The notes beneath the pieces were generated by a model, which saw nothing but the letters and a program-made list of their open reading frames with translations, made no database searches and was not told where the DNA came from. Positions 10,606-21,379 of a DNA stretch of 64,000 nucleotides are shown here, piece by piece. How positions within the stretch are numbered: position 1 is the stretch's first letter; every line of letters begins with the position of its first letter. Origin of the DNA: Plantago ovata (Eukaryota; Streptophyta; Magnoliopsida; Lamiales; Plantaginaceae); NCBI GenBank assembly GCA_028274465.1, contig CM051456.1:61552753-61616752 (forward strand), written 5' to 3'. Position numbers and translations under genes: made by a program.

Positions 10606-12864
10606 ATGGATAGCTTTAATATTCTCACTTGGAATATGAGAGGGCTTAATAGCCTTCTCAAGAAAAATGATTTGAAAAAGCATGTAAATAAGAATAAAAT
10701 AGTGTTAGGGGCAGCTTTAGAAACTAGAATTAGGGAGGGAAAACCTTGGGATGATTTCCGGGATTATTGGAAGAGAACTTGGCATATGAATTATGCAAGT
10801 AACATCCAGCATGAGAAGAATTGCAGGATCTTTGTGTTTTGGGATGAGAATTTGGTGGAGTTGGATGTCATTTTATGTACAGATCAAATAATGCATTGTA
10901 GAGTAAAATCCAGAGACGGGAAGTTAAATTTTTTCTGTTCTTTCATCTATGCTCATAATCTGGCGAATAGAAGAGCACAAGTCTGGAAAGATATTATTCG
11001 ACTTAATCAGCAGATTAATGAGCCCTGGATTCTGCTTGGTGATTATAATACTATGATGGACAGTTCTAAGAAAGTGCACGACTCTGGTGCTAAATTTCAG
11101 GTATCTTCTGAATTGGTTGATTTATGTACCAGTAGTGGGCTTTGTGATCATAAGTATATTGGGCAGATTTTTACGTGGGATAATAGTCATACGTTCTGTA
11201 AATTGGATCGTGCTCTTGTGAATAAAGATTGGCAAGATATGCATTACGAATCTGTGGTGGACTTTCTTCCTAAAAGCATCTCGGATCATTCTCCAATTCT
11301 TGTTCAGATGTTTAAACCAATGTTCAAGACTGGAGCTCCGTTTAAGTTCAAGAACTTTTGGGCTAAGGATACATATTTTCTTCAACTTGTCAAGTCCTGT
11401 TGGGATCAGAAGGTCAGTGGCTGTGCCATGTATCAGGTTTGTGTGCATTTGGCTGAAATTAAGAGAAAGCTAAAACTCTTGAATGGTGATAAGTACGCAC
11501 AAATGGATAAGCAAGTGAAGCTGGCTCATGAGAAACTGGAAGATATACAAAAGAAAGTTGTGCGGAATCCTTTTGATACTGATATTCTGAATTTATCTAA
11601 AGCAGCTCTTGAAGATTATAAGGCAATTAGGGAGAAACAGTTGTCTCTTTTACAACAACGTGCCAAATTGAATTGGGCGGCTGATGGTGAGGCTAATTCG
11701 GCTTTCTATCACTCACAAGTGAAACAACGAAGGCAAGAAAACAAGATTTGGACTTTGCTTGATATTCAGGGAGCACGTATTACTGGTCAAGAGAATATAA
11801 CAGCTCATATTTTGCAGTTCTATAAAGAACTGTTTGGTTCTGCTTCCCCCACTATATCCATTGATCAGTCTGTGTTTCCCCATCCGGCAATTGTTACAGA
11901 TGAGATGAATATGGCCCTTAGCAGGAAGATATCCCTTGAAGAAGTGAAGCAAGTAGTCTTTTCTATGGGAGATAGGAAAGCTCCGGGACCAGATGGTTTC
12001 AATGCTTGTTTCTACAAGTCAACTTGGAGTATTACTGGAGGCTTGATTTGTGATGCAATTGATGAGTTTTTCAGCAATGGAAAATTGCTTAAACAAGTGA
12101 ATAACACTTCTGTTTCACTTGTGCCCAAAGTTGATAATCCTATGTATGCAAAGGATTTTAGACCTATTGCATGTTGCAATATTCTTTACAAGATGATCAC
12201 TAAAGTCCTGGCTCAACGATTGCAACTTATGATGCCTGATCTTGTCTTGGATAGTCAGAGTGCATTTGTCAAAGGAAGACAACTTCACCATAATATTCTG
12301 CTTACTCAAGAGCTTATAAAAGGTTATGGTCAGAAGAATGTCTCACCTAGATGCTTAATGAAGATTGATCTGAGGAAGGCTTATGACTCTATTAGCTGGA
12401 AATTTTTGTTTGAGGTTCTTAAAGGTTATGGTTTCAGTGACTGGTTTGTGCATCGAGTCATGGTCTGTGTTTCCTCAGCTACCTTCTCCTTCAATATTAA
12501 TGGTCGACTTGAGGGTCATTTGAAGGGAGCCCAAGGTCTTAGACAAGGGGACCCGCTTAGTCCCTATCTTTTTGTTCTTTGTATGGACTACTTGACTCGG
12601 ATGATGCGAATTGGTGTTCAGAATCCTTCTTTTCATTTTCATCCGAAATGCAGTAAGCTTCATATTGTGCATATTGGCTTTGTTGATGACTTGATGATTT
12701 TCAGTAAGGCAGATCATGGTTCTCTTCAGATTATCATGGACATCTTATCTACCTTTTCTGCTACTTCTGGTCTTCAGATGAACAAGGATAAAAGTTCGAT
12801 CTATTTTGGAGGGGGTTTCAAATTCTTTGAAACAAGAACTTCTAACCATTACAGGTTTCTGTGA
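10606..12864 (+). pseudogene. LINE ORF2, endonuclease and reverse transcriptase part
   Basis: The 752-residue open frame starts with an apurinic-type endonuclease/exonuclease domain: FNILTWNMRGLN near the N-terminus, ILLGDYNTM around residues 140-150, and SDHSPILV around 226-233. The reverse transcriptase follows: RKAPGPDGF (about 460), FRPIACCNILYK (about 520), DLRKAYDSISW (about 585), QGLRQGDPLSPYLF (about 645) and the catalytic FVDDLMIF (about 690). This polymerase nicks target DNA and copies LINE RNA. The usual plant motif is FADD; here Ala is Val (gct to gtt), while both aspartates remain. A one-base G insertion in the G-run at 12811-12815 shifts the frame, and the natural continuation lies in frame 2 from there. 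Confidence 0.93.
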
Positions 12865-13000
12865 AGGGGAGTTCCCTTTTAAATATTTGGGTTTACCTCT
12901 TATCCCCAAAAAGCTCTGTACGACTGATTATGATGAGCTTGTTCTGAATTTAGTTGGGAAAGTTCAATCTTGGAATGTCACACATTTAAGCTACGCGGGA
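12816..13000 (+). pseudogene. LINE ORF2, frame-shifted thumb segment
   Basis: After the G-run the coding frame moves to the open frame at 12806-13006. FKYLGLPLIPKKL is the conserved 'YLGxPL' segment that follows the polymerase core in plant LINEs, and LSYAG the next conserved block. A one-base deletion near 12999 (gggagac where gggaagac is expected) returns the sequence to the first frame. Confidence 0.85.
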
Positions 13001-14001
13001 GACTAGTTCTGCTTAAGTCAGTTTTAGATAGCATCACAAATTTCTGGGCTAGAATCATTCCTCTGCTAGTGGGTGTTATTAAGAGGATTACAAGTATTTT
13101 TCGTAATTTTCTGTGGTCTGGTGTTGATTCTGGAAAAAAGAGTTTGGTAGCTTGGAAACATGTCTGTCAAAGGAAGGATTGTGGTGGTTTAGATTTTAAA
13201 GAACTACTCTCTTGGAATAAAGCTGCTATGATGAAGTTCTTATTTGATATTGAAAGAAATCCTAATGGCTCTCTCTGGCATAAATGGCTCTATGCTTACA
13301 AGTTGAAGAATAATAGCATCTGGCAGGTTTCTCTGAAGACTGGGGACAGTTATTGGTGGCGCTATTTACTTCAGTTAAGAGGGACTATTAGTGATTTGAT
13401 GGATGATACAGATAAAAGAAGGATTTTGCAGGTTACTAACAAGGAAAGAATTGTCTTCTTCAATTGCAAAATCTGGCCTTCTAGTGCTGAAATATACTGG
13501 GATAAACTGGTCTGGAACAAATTTACTGCAAATCGAGATAAATTTTATCTGTGGCTAGCCTGTTGGAATAGATTACCAACAAAAGAAAGGTTGTATCGTT
13601 GGGGTTTATTGGATTGTGTTGTCTGTCCTTTCTGTAACCTTGAGCCTGAGACTAGGGACCATATTTTGTGTACTTGTCCTGTAACTAAACAGATCTTGAA
13701 TACCTATTTCTCTAAATTCAATCTTTTCGATAATAATTTGGATTTTGCAGGATATTTGAATTTGTTTGTACAGGCATCCATGAAACAAAGTTCCTTGTTC
13801 CAAGTCAGGGCTGGCTGGTTTTGCTGTGTGCTTGCAGGTATTTGGAGATTGCGAAATGATGTTGTCTTTAATAAAGAGGTAATCTGTATCTCTTCTTTCT
13901 GTTCAATGTTAGCTCGTAATTTCTCTTTGCAATTGCAAGTTCACGGTAAGAGTAATAATAGAGTGATTAGGCCGACTTTGCGTTGTCTGAGTTCTATCTA
14001 A
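13000..14001 (+). pseudogene. LINE ORF2, C-terminal domain with zinc-binding zf-RVT region
   Basis: The open frame at 12970-14001 continues the LINE polyprotein from RGRLVLLKSVL onward. It contains FLWSG, a WKHVCQRKDCGGLDF block, and a zf-RVT zinc-binding segment with WNRLPTKERLYRWG followed by CVVCPFC and ETRDHILCTCP. It ends at a stop at 13999-14001. Its own ATG at 12970 is not a true start, because it lies inside ORF2 and is made accessible only by the frameshifts. Confidence 0.9.
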
Positions 14002-15724
14002 TGTCTTTCCTGTTTGCTCTATGATTATTCTTTTACTCTCATGTCTTTCGAGTGTATTCTGTTTGTGTAGGTCTGAGACTTTAGCAAACGAAAGTACTGG
14101 AAAAAAAGGGAAAATGGCCATGGGAATATTGTGAGTTGCTTTCCTCCTTTGTTACCATGATAGCCTGAAAGTATGGAAAACCAAGGGAACACAGTTTGAT
14201 AGAAAGGAAAAGAAGAAAACTGCTTCCACTGCTTCGAGTTAGAAGAGGGGTCGTGTACCTGGTACATTGCCTTGGAAACTGAAGGAGATTTGTATGATCC
14301 ATTTCGTCATTATTCAGGTCACAGTTATGTACTGGAGCCTGAAGGATCAAGATAGGGTAAGCAGGGCTGTGGTTCGGGAAGTTTAATGGATCATAGTTAT
14401 TAGACTAGAGTCCATTGCTTTGTGCCTTAGTGTTTTCCTTTCGATAGTCTCTCTGGCTACTCGAACTTTCTGTATTGAGAAGTTTGATACTTGTACATGT
14501 TATTGGGGTATGCCCCTCTCAAACTTTGTACGTATACTTGGGCTATCAATGGATTTAATATTTTCAAAAAAAATTATAATCCATCAATCACAATTAATTC
14601 CAAATTAATTGCGATTCCATCTTCAAGGATATTCTGATAGGCTGAATCACCACATAGTGTGACCCATAGGGCCTCATCGTATTAAGCATGTCCTAGACGA
14701 GGCAACATGGAATTCCTAGACGGTTCCATTTGCAATATTAATACATGAGGACGTTTGAGAGGTTTCTCAAAGCTAACCCTTTCGTTGCGAAGTCTGTTGC
14801 ACTCAACACGGCGATGGTAACGTCCCTTCATCTGACTTCCTCGAATGTATCTAGGATCGATGAAGTGTCTATCCCAATAATACATCCACGGGCGTCTTCA
14901 GTGAGTTGCATGGTGAATCCAATATCTATTATGACCATCATAATAATATTGATACGCTGGCCAGCGGTTTTACCATCACAACTATGAACGACTATGATCA
15001 GTGCTCTCCTGTGCTACACTTGAGAGATGAATCCTTCACAGAATCACTTATCATCCCCATTTGTATGTAGCCATAATCCTGGATCGTGTCTTAGGTCAAC
15101 TGCTTATTCAGAGCTGACATCGACGGGTCCACCAAGGATATGGGGCAACAAATGTGATGATAAAGTCCTGTAAGTCCAAGGGACGACTGGCATCACTTCG
15201 ACAACTCACCGGTTCCCATAGACACTTCGGTGTAGAGTATACATCGATGGGAGTGTCCGGTGGGTACTTCCATTGTTCGATAAAGCTTCTTCGAACAACT
15301 ATGCGCAGTTTTGGGAATGTTTCTCGATTGTCCAACAATCCGTTCCGTGGCCGTGGGATCGGCTCACACTTGCTCCAACAAGTATAACCTCCACGCATAC
15401 TAGTCTTGTCTGGTTCATTCAGACCCCTACATCCGAGATGAACCTCGACTAGGGAGAGTTTGGGATAGATGATAACTCACATAGCTCCCACTATCTGTGT
15501 GATTGGTCATCTATCTGAGGGGACATGTTTAATATCAATACAGACAGTAATAGAGATATGACATGCTGCATGCCCGGTGTAATATAAATATGAAAGCGAT
15601 ACTCAATAGTAAAATGCAACAAACATATATTATATTACGTTGACCTGTGTAATAGTACATATATGCCCTCTATAAGGGCACCATGCCCTTAGTAAGGACT
15701 GTCTCTAGGACATATACACTATCA

Positions 15725-15737
15725 ATCCCCCACTTGG
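15725..15737 (-). promoter_or_regulatory. Polypurine tract of element B
   Basis: Minus strand CCAAGTGGGGGAT lies directly before the 3' LTR. The pol stop codon is right beside it (15739-15741), so there is almost no 3' UTR. Confidence 0.88.
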
Positions 15738-15738
15738 A

Positions 15739-16524
15739 CTAGAGCCAGTCAACTTTATGCCTAATACCCAGATTAGCATAATGTCTTAAGTGGACATCCA
15801 CTAATAAGACCTTGGTGAAAGGATCTGCCACGTTGTCCGTGGTTGAGACACGTTCGACACTAACTTCTCCTCTATCAATAATCTCACGTATAACGTGATA
15901 TTTTCTAAGTACATGTACGTTCTTGTTTGTAGATCTAGGCTCCTTAGCTTGAGCGACGGCGCCCGTATTGTCCCAATAAATCGTTATTGGACTAGGAGCC
16001 GGAACAACCCTCAATTCTTTCAAGAACTCTGACATCCAGACAGCTTCTTTCGATGCTTCTGATGCAGCAATGTACTCGGCTTCGGTGGATGAGTCAGCAA
16101 TCGTGGCTTGCTTAGAACTCTTCCAACAGATAGCTCCTCCGTTCAATTTGAATACGTATCCTGTCTGTGACTCAAAGTCATCAGGATCTGATTCAAATCC
16201 AGCGACGACATAACCAGACATCTATAATTTTGGTTCTCCACCAAACATCAAGAACATTTCCTTAGTCCGTTGATGGTACTTAACAATGTTCTTTACAGCA
16301 GTCCAGTGAGGTACTCCTGGATTCTGTTGGTGTCGACAAGTGACACTAAGCGCATATGCCACATCGGGCCTTGTGCAATTTATTGCATACATTATAGACC
16401 CTACTGCCGAAGCATAGGGCACACGACTCATTGCATTTCTTTCTTCATCAGTTTTAGGACTATCCTTAACTGATAAGACAATCCCATGCCCAGCTGGGAG
16501 AAAGCCTCTCTTTGAGTCGTCCAT
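15739..16524 (-). pseudogene. Element B RNase H and connection region
   Basis: Two abutting open frames in the same phase (16524-16222 and 16221-15739) are split by a single stop. The first has RVPYASAVGSIMYA and TRPDVAYAL, the conserved segment after the Copia RT. The second is the Copia RNase H: SSTEAEYIAASEASKEAVWM, IYWDNTGAVA and the terminal HVLRKYHVIRE...DPFTK motif. It degrades the RNA template during cDNA synthesis. The stop makes it inactive. Confidence 0.9.
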
Positions 16525-16698
16525 CTTATAACGCTTCAGTATTTTGTCGATGTAGGTGGACTATGTCAATGCTAACACCCTCTTGGATCTATCTCTATAG
16601 ATCTTGATCCCTAGGATGTAGTTCGCTTCACCCAAGTCCTTCATCGAGAAGGTACTTGATAACCAAACTTTAGTCTCTTCTAGCATAGAGACATTGTT

Positions 16699-17817
16699 TC
16701 ACATGATCAAAATGTCATCAACATAGATGATCATGAAAACGACTCCCTTGTCGCTGTGCCTAGTGTAGACACATGGATCTTCCTTGCTTCTGACGAAGTC
16801 AAACCATTTGACAGCTTCATCAAAGCGGATATTCCAGCTCCTAGACGCTTGCTTTAGCCCATAGATGGATCTCTGTAATTTGCATACAGCAGTTGGCCTG
16901 GTTTTACTAATAAAACCTTCCATCTGTACCATACAGACCTCTTCCTCAAGGTTGCCATTGAGGAAGGCAGTCTTTACATCCATCTGCCCGATCTCATAAT
17001 CATAGTAGGCAGCTATCGCAAGTAGAATTCGAATGGACATCAATTTTGCTACCGATGAAAAGGTTTCATCGTAATCGATGCCATACCTTTGCGTGTAGCC
17101 TTTCGCCACAAGCTTAGCTTTGTGCGTTTGCAACTTGCCATCGGCATCTGTCTTTCGTATAAAGAACCATTTGCACCCAATAGGTCTAACCCCTTGGGGC
17201 AAGTCTACCAAGTTCCAAACTTGGTTCAGGTACATGGAGTCCAATTCCAATTCCATGGCCTCTTTCCATTTGTCTGAGTCAATATCAATTATTGCCTCTT
17301 TGTAGGTCTCGGGATCTTCCCAATCTGATAAGCCGACATTAAATTCACCGATGTCTTCAATCATAAAGCTTTGCTTCTGAGGTACTCTTAGGATCCTCTT
17401 CGACCTACGGAGCTCGACTGGTTCTGGTGCTTTTCTTTTCTGGCTTCGTGTAACACGAACATTATCAGTGGGCACTGATGCAGCTGGTCGCGCCACGCGA
17501 CCCTGTTCCCTAGCGGGAGGCTGCTCTTGTGCAACTCGTTGCACATTTTGATTAACAACGGGTTCTATTGATGTGGTTTCTACTGTTGATCTAATCACAG
17601 GACTCCCACTGACTATGACATGCCTAGCAAGTGTCATATCATTACCCTTGTCTGCTTCGAAAGCTCCCACTGAACTTGAGTCCAAATCAGAAGATTCAGA
17701 GAACTCATGTTCGCGCGTGTCAAAGTCTTGAATTTCTTCAAGTTCTATCATGTCATCTAACCTCTCTTCTTCGAGGTATTCTGCTTCTAAAGACTTAACG
17801 TTTCTAGATATTATCAC
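16699..17817 (-). pseudogene. Element B reverse transcriptase
   Basis: The 372-residue frame starts in the INT-RT linker (acidic, then a RRSKRILRVPQ basic patch). The Copia RT follows: W-K-E-A-M-ELELDSM, KWFFIRKTDADGKLQTHKAKLVAKGYTQ (conserved block near residue 220), DVKTAFLNG, LKQASRSWN and the catalytic YVDDILIM at the very end. The frame ends at a stop just after YVDD (near 16699). The stop between this and the INT region (17818-17856) is another lesion in the same reading phase. Confidence 0.92.
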
Positions 17818-17856
17818 CTAGTGATCTTCAGCATGATAGAATTCATAGCCTCTCGT

Positions 17857-18764
17857 CTAATGAGGATAGCCTATGAAATATACTTTGACACCCTTGGCAT
17901 CTAACTTATCAGTGAGCATTAGTTTGACTATCGCAAGACAGCCCCAAGGTCTAAGATAGCCCAGTGAGGGCTTCTTTCCCTTCCATAACTCATAAGGAGT
18001 TATCTCCACTGATTTAGATGGTACACGGTTCAGAATGTAGATTGCAGTTTGTAGTGCATATCCCCATAGATGTTTTGGAAGAGTCGAGAATCCAATCATT
18101 GATCTCACCATGTCTAACAGGGTTCGATTCCTTCTCTCAGACACACCATTCAACTGTGGTGTTCTAGGAGTCCATTGCGATTGAATTCCATTTTCCTTCA
18201 AGTAGTCGATAAATTCTTCACTAAGGTATTCACCTCCTCGATCTGATCGAAGAGTGACTATCCTTAGGTTTAATTCATTCTCGACCTCATTCCTAAACCC
18301 CTTGAATTTCCAAAGGTCTCAGATTTATTCGTCATAAGATAAATATATCCATACCTTGAGAAATCGTCAGTAAAGGTAACGAAGTAAGGATAAACCCCAC
18401 GCGCATGGACTTTAAAAAGGTCCACATACATCGGTATGTATGAGCTCTAAGCAGCGAGTGGCACGAACACCTTGTCCAACAAAAGGTTTGTTCGTCATGT
18501 TACCCTTAACACATGATTCACACGTACCATATGATTCAAAATCAAATGGTTCTAAGTAGTCCAACTTCCTTAGTCTTTGAATCCGTGTTTCATTGATATG
18601 GCCTAGCCAACAATGCCATAGATAAGATGGATTATTCTTCTTACTTGAAGACGGTTGTTTGTTATGTATTTGAAATAAAGGTAGACTACTTTGCAAAATA
18701 TATAAACCATTCACTAAGCGAGCTTCTCCATAATACTGGTCATTTAATGAAAAAATAAGAAGTA
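17857..18764 (-). pseudogene. Element B integrase
   Basis: 18714-18412 holds the pre-integrase zinc region (LWHCWLGHINETRIQRL...CESCVKG) and the first core aspartate (LIHTDVCGPF). A one-base T-run expansion near 18412-18417 breaks the frame just after it. The core between 18411 and 18202 is present only in shifted frames. 18201-17857 holds the third catalytic residue context ([18 protein letters not shown]) and the C-terminal [10 protein letters not shown]...[20 protein letters not shown]. The family inserts cDNA into chromosomal DNA. Confidence 0.88.
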
Positions 18765-19313
18765 TTAGGAAAAACCCAAATTGTCCAACAATGGAATGGA
18801 AATAATATTTCTGACAATGGATGGAACAAAATAAACGTTATCAAGTTCCAAACATTGTCCTGATGGTAAATCTATCTTGCAGCGTCTAACGCGTTTGGCT
18901 TCAACTGGATTGTTGTTCCCAACATGCAAGTCGATTTCACTTTGCTTGACTAGCCTGTGTTCAATGGGCCCCTGCACATTATTACAAATGTGCGAGCCAC
19001 AGGCTGTATCTAATACCCAACCATTGGAGTCAAAAGTAGTCATGTTCATTTCAATAACAAACATACCTGAGCTAGAAGCCGGTGGCTTCTTAGCTTGATT
19101 TGCCCTTAGTTTAGGACAATCATTCTTCCAATGCCCTTTCTGCTTACAGAAAAGACATTCATCTGTGTGTACCGTTCCGCTCCTCTTGAACTTCCTTTTC
19201 TGGTTCAGACGCTTAGGCTTATCACTCGAAGTGTTAGCCTTGGCTCCCGAATTTCCCTTACCCTTAGCACCTTTGTTTCTCGGGTTTAGGTCAGACGGTT
19301 GTCCAACATACAT
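18765..19313 (-). pseudogene. Element B Gag zinc knuckle and protease
   Basis: A Lys/Arg-rich stretch precedes a CCHC knuckle (CLFCKQKGHWKNDC). About 40 residues later comes the aspartic protease motif region VLDTACGSHICN (usual form D-T/S-G-C/A), which cuts the polyprotein. Here the motif reads DTAC, where plant Copia proteases more often have DTG or DSG; whether this is damage or a tolerated variant is unclear. Confidence 0.85.
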
Positions 19314-19416
19314 GATCGACTTTTCCTTCTTAGGAAGAGTTTGATCATATGTCTTCAGCAGATTATGAAGTTCGGGCAGTGCGAATACGAACTCGACAAT
19401 GAATGAAGGACAAAGA

Positions 19417-19906
19417 TCACCATGATCTTATTCTCATCTTGAGAACATGTTCAGACATGTTCCCTCCTTCATTGAGCTTGCATCTGTGTATCTCTTTGAT
19501 CAAATCAAATTCAACACTTCTAGCTGTCGTCTTAAAGACCGTCTCAAGATGCTTCAGCATCTCATGCGGCAACATGCTTTCATGTTGCCTCTGCAGCTCA
19601 TTGCTCATTGCCGCCAGCATAATACACTGCGCGGATCTAGCATCCTCATGATGCTTATCAGACCTTGCCTTGTTGGCTTGATTCCAAATCAGCAACTTGA
19701 TCGGCAGTCTGATTCTCGGGACACACGGGATTAGCCTCGTCCAAGACGTACTCAATCCTTTCGTACCTCAGCACCAAACATATATTCCTGATCCAATCTA
19801 GGAAGTTTGGTTCGGTCAAAATTTGCTTCTCTAAGACAGCACGGAGCGAGATACTCGCCATTTCGGTTTCCAGGAGAAATAATATAGAACGAAAATAATA
19901 AATCAA
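19417..19906 (-). pseudogene. Element B Gag N-terminal part
   Basis: Frames 19906-19658 and 19755-19417 overlap in different phases and together resemble the Copia UBN2/DUF-type Gag: LTEPNFLDWIRNICLVLRYERIEYVL, then DARSAQCIMLAAMSNELQRQHE, the start-to-middle of the capsid-like protein. At least one frameshift near 19700 separates the parts. The likely start is ATG of MASISLRAVLEK inside the first frame, about 1.4 kb after the primer site. Confidence 0.85.
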
Positions 19907-20424
19907 CTATTGAAATATTATTTCTAAATACACAGTCAACATAACTAAACAACAAGGTCCTTTAGCTGTTTAGCTCCCACTATTTTCACATATGCTTGCC
20001 CCCACAACAAACATACGGGTAATGTCCAAAAAGTTACCGTAGTAGCCAAGATCCAAATCCATACTATGCTACACTCCAACGGGGGTTGGTCGCATAGCAT
20101 AATATGACCGGTAGGACTAGTAGAACTATCCAATTGCGTCACGCAACTCTTGGTTGTTAAATCTAATTTAACCCGATGCCCTACATACTGTACCTATCGA
20201 GGTCGCTAGATACAATATGCAGTAAGTCATAACCATAGGCTTACTCTAACCTGACGATCACTGCGAGTCTGTAAGACGAGGTCGCCAATACAAGAAAACG
20301 CAATGAAAGTTTAGAATTAAAGCACCCTATGGAAAGCATCTCAGAAATACATACATATATATATTTCTGTACTTATATTGGTTGGGGCTTGTCGCTTGAG
20401 GGTTGTTATCAGTCATCTACAAAC

Positions 20425-20600
20425 AAATAAGGGCGCCGCCTACCCATCATGCATGAACGGTCTACACGTAATGGATGCCGCCTATCCATTCTAGTTCTAA
20501 ACGCGGTCAAGCACATAATGGGTTCCGCCTACCCATACATAAATATGCGGTCCGACATATAAGAGGGCACCGCCTACCCTCGCATGCATAGCGGTCGAAC
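20425..20600. repeat. Four degenerate tandem units (about 50 bp) in element B leader
   Basis: Each unit has a core like 'gccgcctaccca' followed by 20-30 variable bases and 'gcggtc' or 'acggtc': near 20433, 20467, 20524 and 20570. Spacing is irregular (about 35-57 bp), so the array is old or under mixed constraint. Confidence 0.6.
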
Positions 20601-21080
20601 GGAATGTAAAATACATGGTATTTAAACATGCATTGTCAAACAATAGCATATTAGAGCATATGAAGCAAGTAGTAGCCTATGTGGATGACAAATGACTTCA
20701 TAATTTCATTATGAAAATTATAATCCCATAATTATAATCTCTATGAAATAATTGAAAATTTGGACTAGATTAAAAATCGAAAATTCTATTGACCAAGTAG
20801 CAATTTTCGAAAACCCGAAGGACTTAATTGTAATTTTTGAAACCTTGGAGGTGTTAAATCTAAAATTCAAAAGTAGAAGGACTAATTTACAATAAACAAT
20901 AAATTGATAAATTACAAATAAGCCCTTTAACTTTATACTAATTAAATTTAACCCCTCTAGTTAAAAACAATTACAATTAAATCATATTTATATTCCAAAT
21001 ATAAAATTCAATCCTCAAAATTTTCAAAATTCGATTTTGGGTCCAACCCGAAAAATATATATATTAAAATACCCTACCGT

Positions 21081-21203
21081 GCCTGCGGCGGCGCCTGCGC
21101 CCGCAGGCACCCGGTGCCCCAGGCGCCGGGCGCCTGCGTCCGCAGGCGCGGGTGCCCGCAGGCACCCGGGGCGCCCGCCGCCTGCGCACGCAGGCGGCCC
21201 GGT
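21081..21203. repeat. GC-rich palindrome block in element B leader
   Basis: The block contains repeats of CGCCTGCGNNCGCAGGCG and GGTGCCCGCAGGCACC type, nearly self-complementary throughout, in a surrounding of more than 70 percent AT. The open frames across it on both strands are Ala/Gly/Arg/Pro composition artefacts. Confidence 0.85.
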
Positions 21204-21363
21204 CAATATATATATTTAAATTTTTTTTTTTTTTTGAAAACATATAAATTCTAAATTTATATAAAAACAAAACTTTTGAAAATCGAATTAATCATAGAAT
21301 CAATTGCATCCACATATCTACAAAATCATACAATATATATACGTATATACGTAATCAATTAAC

Positions 21364-21378
21364 CTGGCTCTGATACCA
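21364..21378 (-). promoter_or_regulatory. tRNA-iMet primer binding site of element B
   Basis: Minus strand TGGTATCAGAGCCAG begins one base after the 5' LTR (21380) and is complementary to the 3' end of initiator tRNA-Met, the normal primer for plant Copia elements. Confidence 0.93.
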
Positions 21379-21379
21379 C

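Larger units (their letters stand above)
10540..14571 (+). mobile_element. 5'-truncated plant L1-type LINE
   Basis: The 9-bp target duplication aattataat lies at 10531-10539 and 14572-14580. The insert ends in a short A-run (14566-14571). It contains ORF2 (endonuclease, RT, C-terminal zinc finger) and a 570-bp 3' UTR (14002-14571) without genes. ORF1 is absent, so it was truncated during reverse transcription. It is the youngest layer on this side of the nest. Confidence 0.93.
9581..15724 (-). repeat. 3' LTR of element B, split by a LINE
   Basis: 9581-10539 and 14572-15724 match 21380-23482 almost base for base. Both LTRs hold a (CG)n run (10264-10277 and near 22063-22078), the palindrome ttagaatt/aattctaa, and a dense AT block. 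The intervening 4032 bp is the LINE. Small open frames at 14682-15398 recur at 22440-23145 because they are LTR sequence, not genes. Confidence 0.95.
19907..21363 (-). other. Element B untranslated leader between primer site and gag
   Basis: No coding region is recognisable here. It is AT-rich with two structured parts: four loosely repeated units carrying 'cgcctaccca' and 'gcggtc' at 20425-20600, and a 120-bp GC palindrome block at 21081-21203 close to the primer site. Confidence 0.75.

Noticed and set aside
12970-14001. Separate 343-residue gene with zinc-finger-like C-terminus
   Set aside because: It is the C-terminal part of LINE ORF2, detached by two single-base frameshifts.
14682-15398. 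Conserved small frames recurring at 22440-23145
   Set aside because: Conserved only because both lie in the two LTRs of element B; no coding pattern of change was evident.
21024-21270. Ala/Gly/Arg/Pro-rich frames on both strands
   Set aside because: Caused by the GC palindrome block in the leader of element B.
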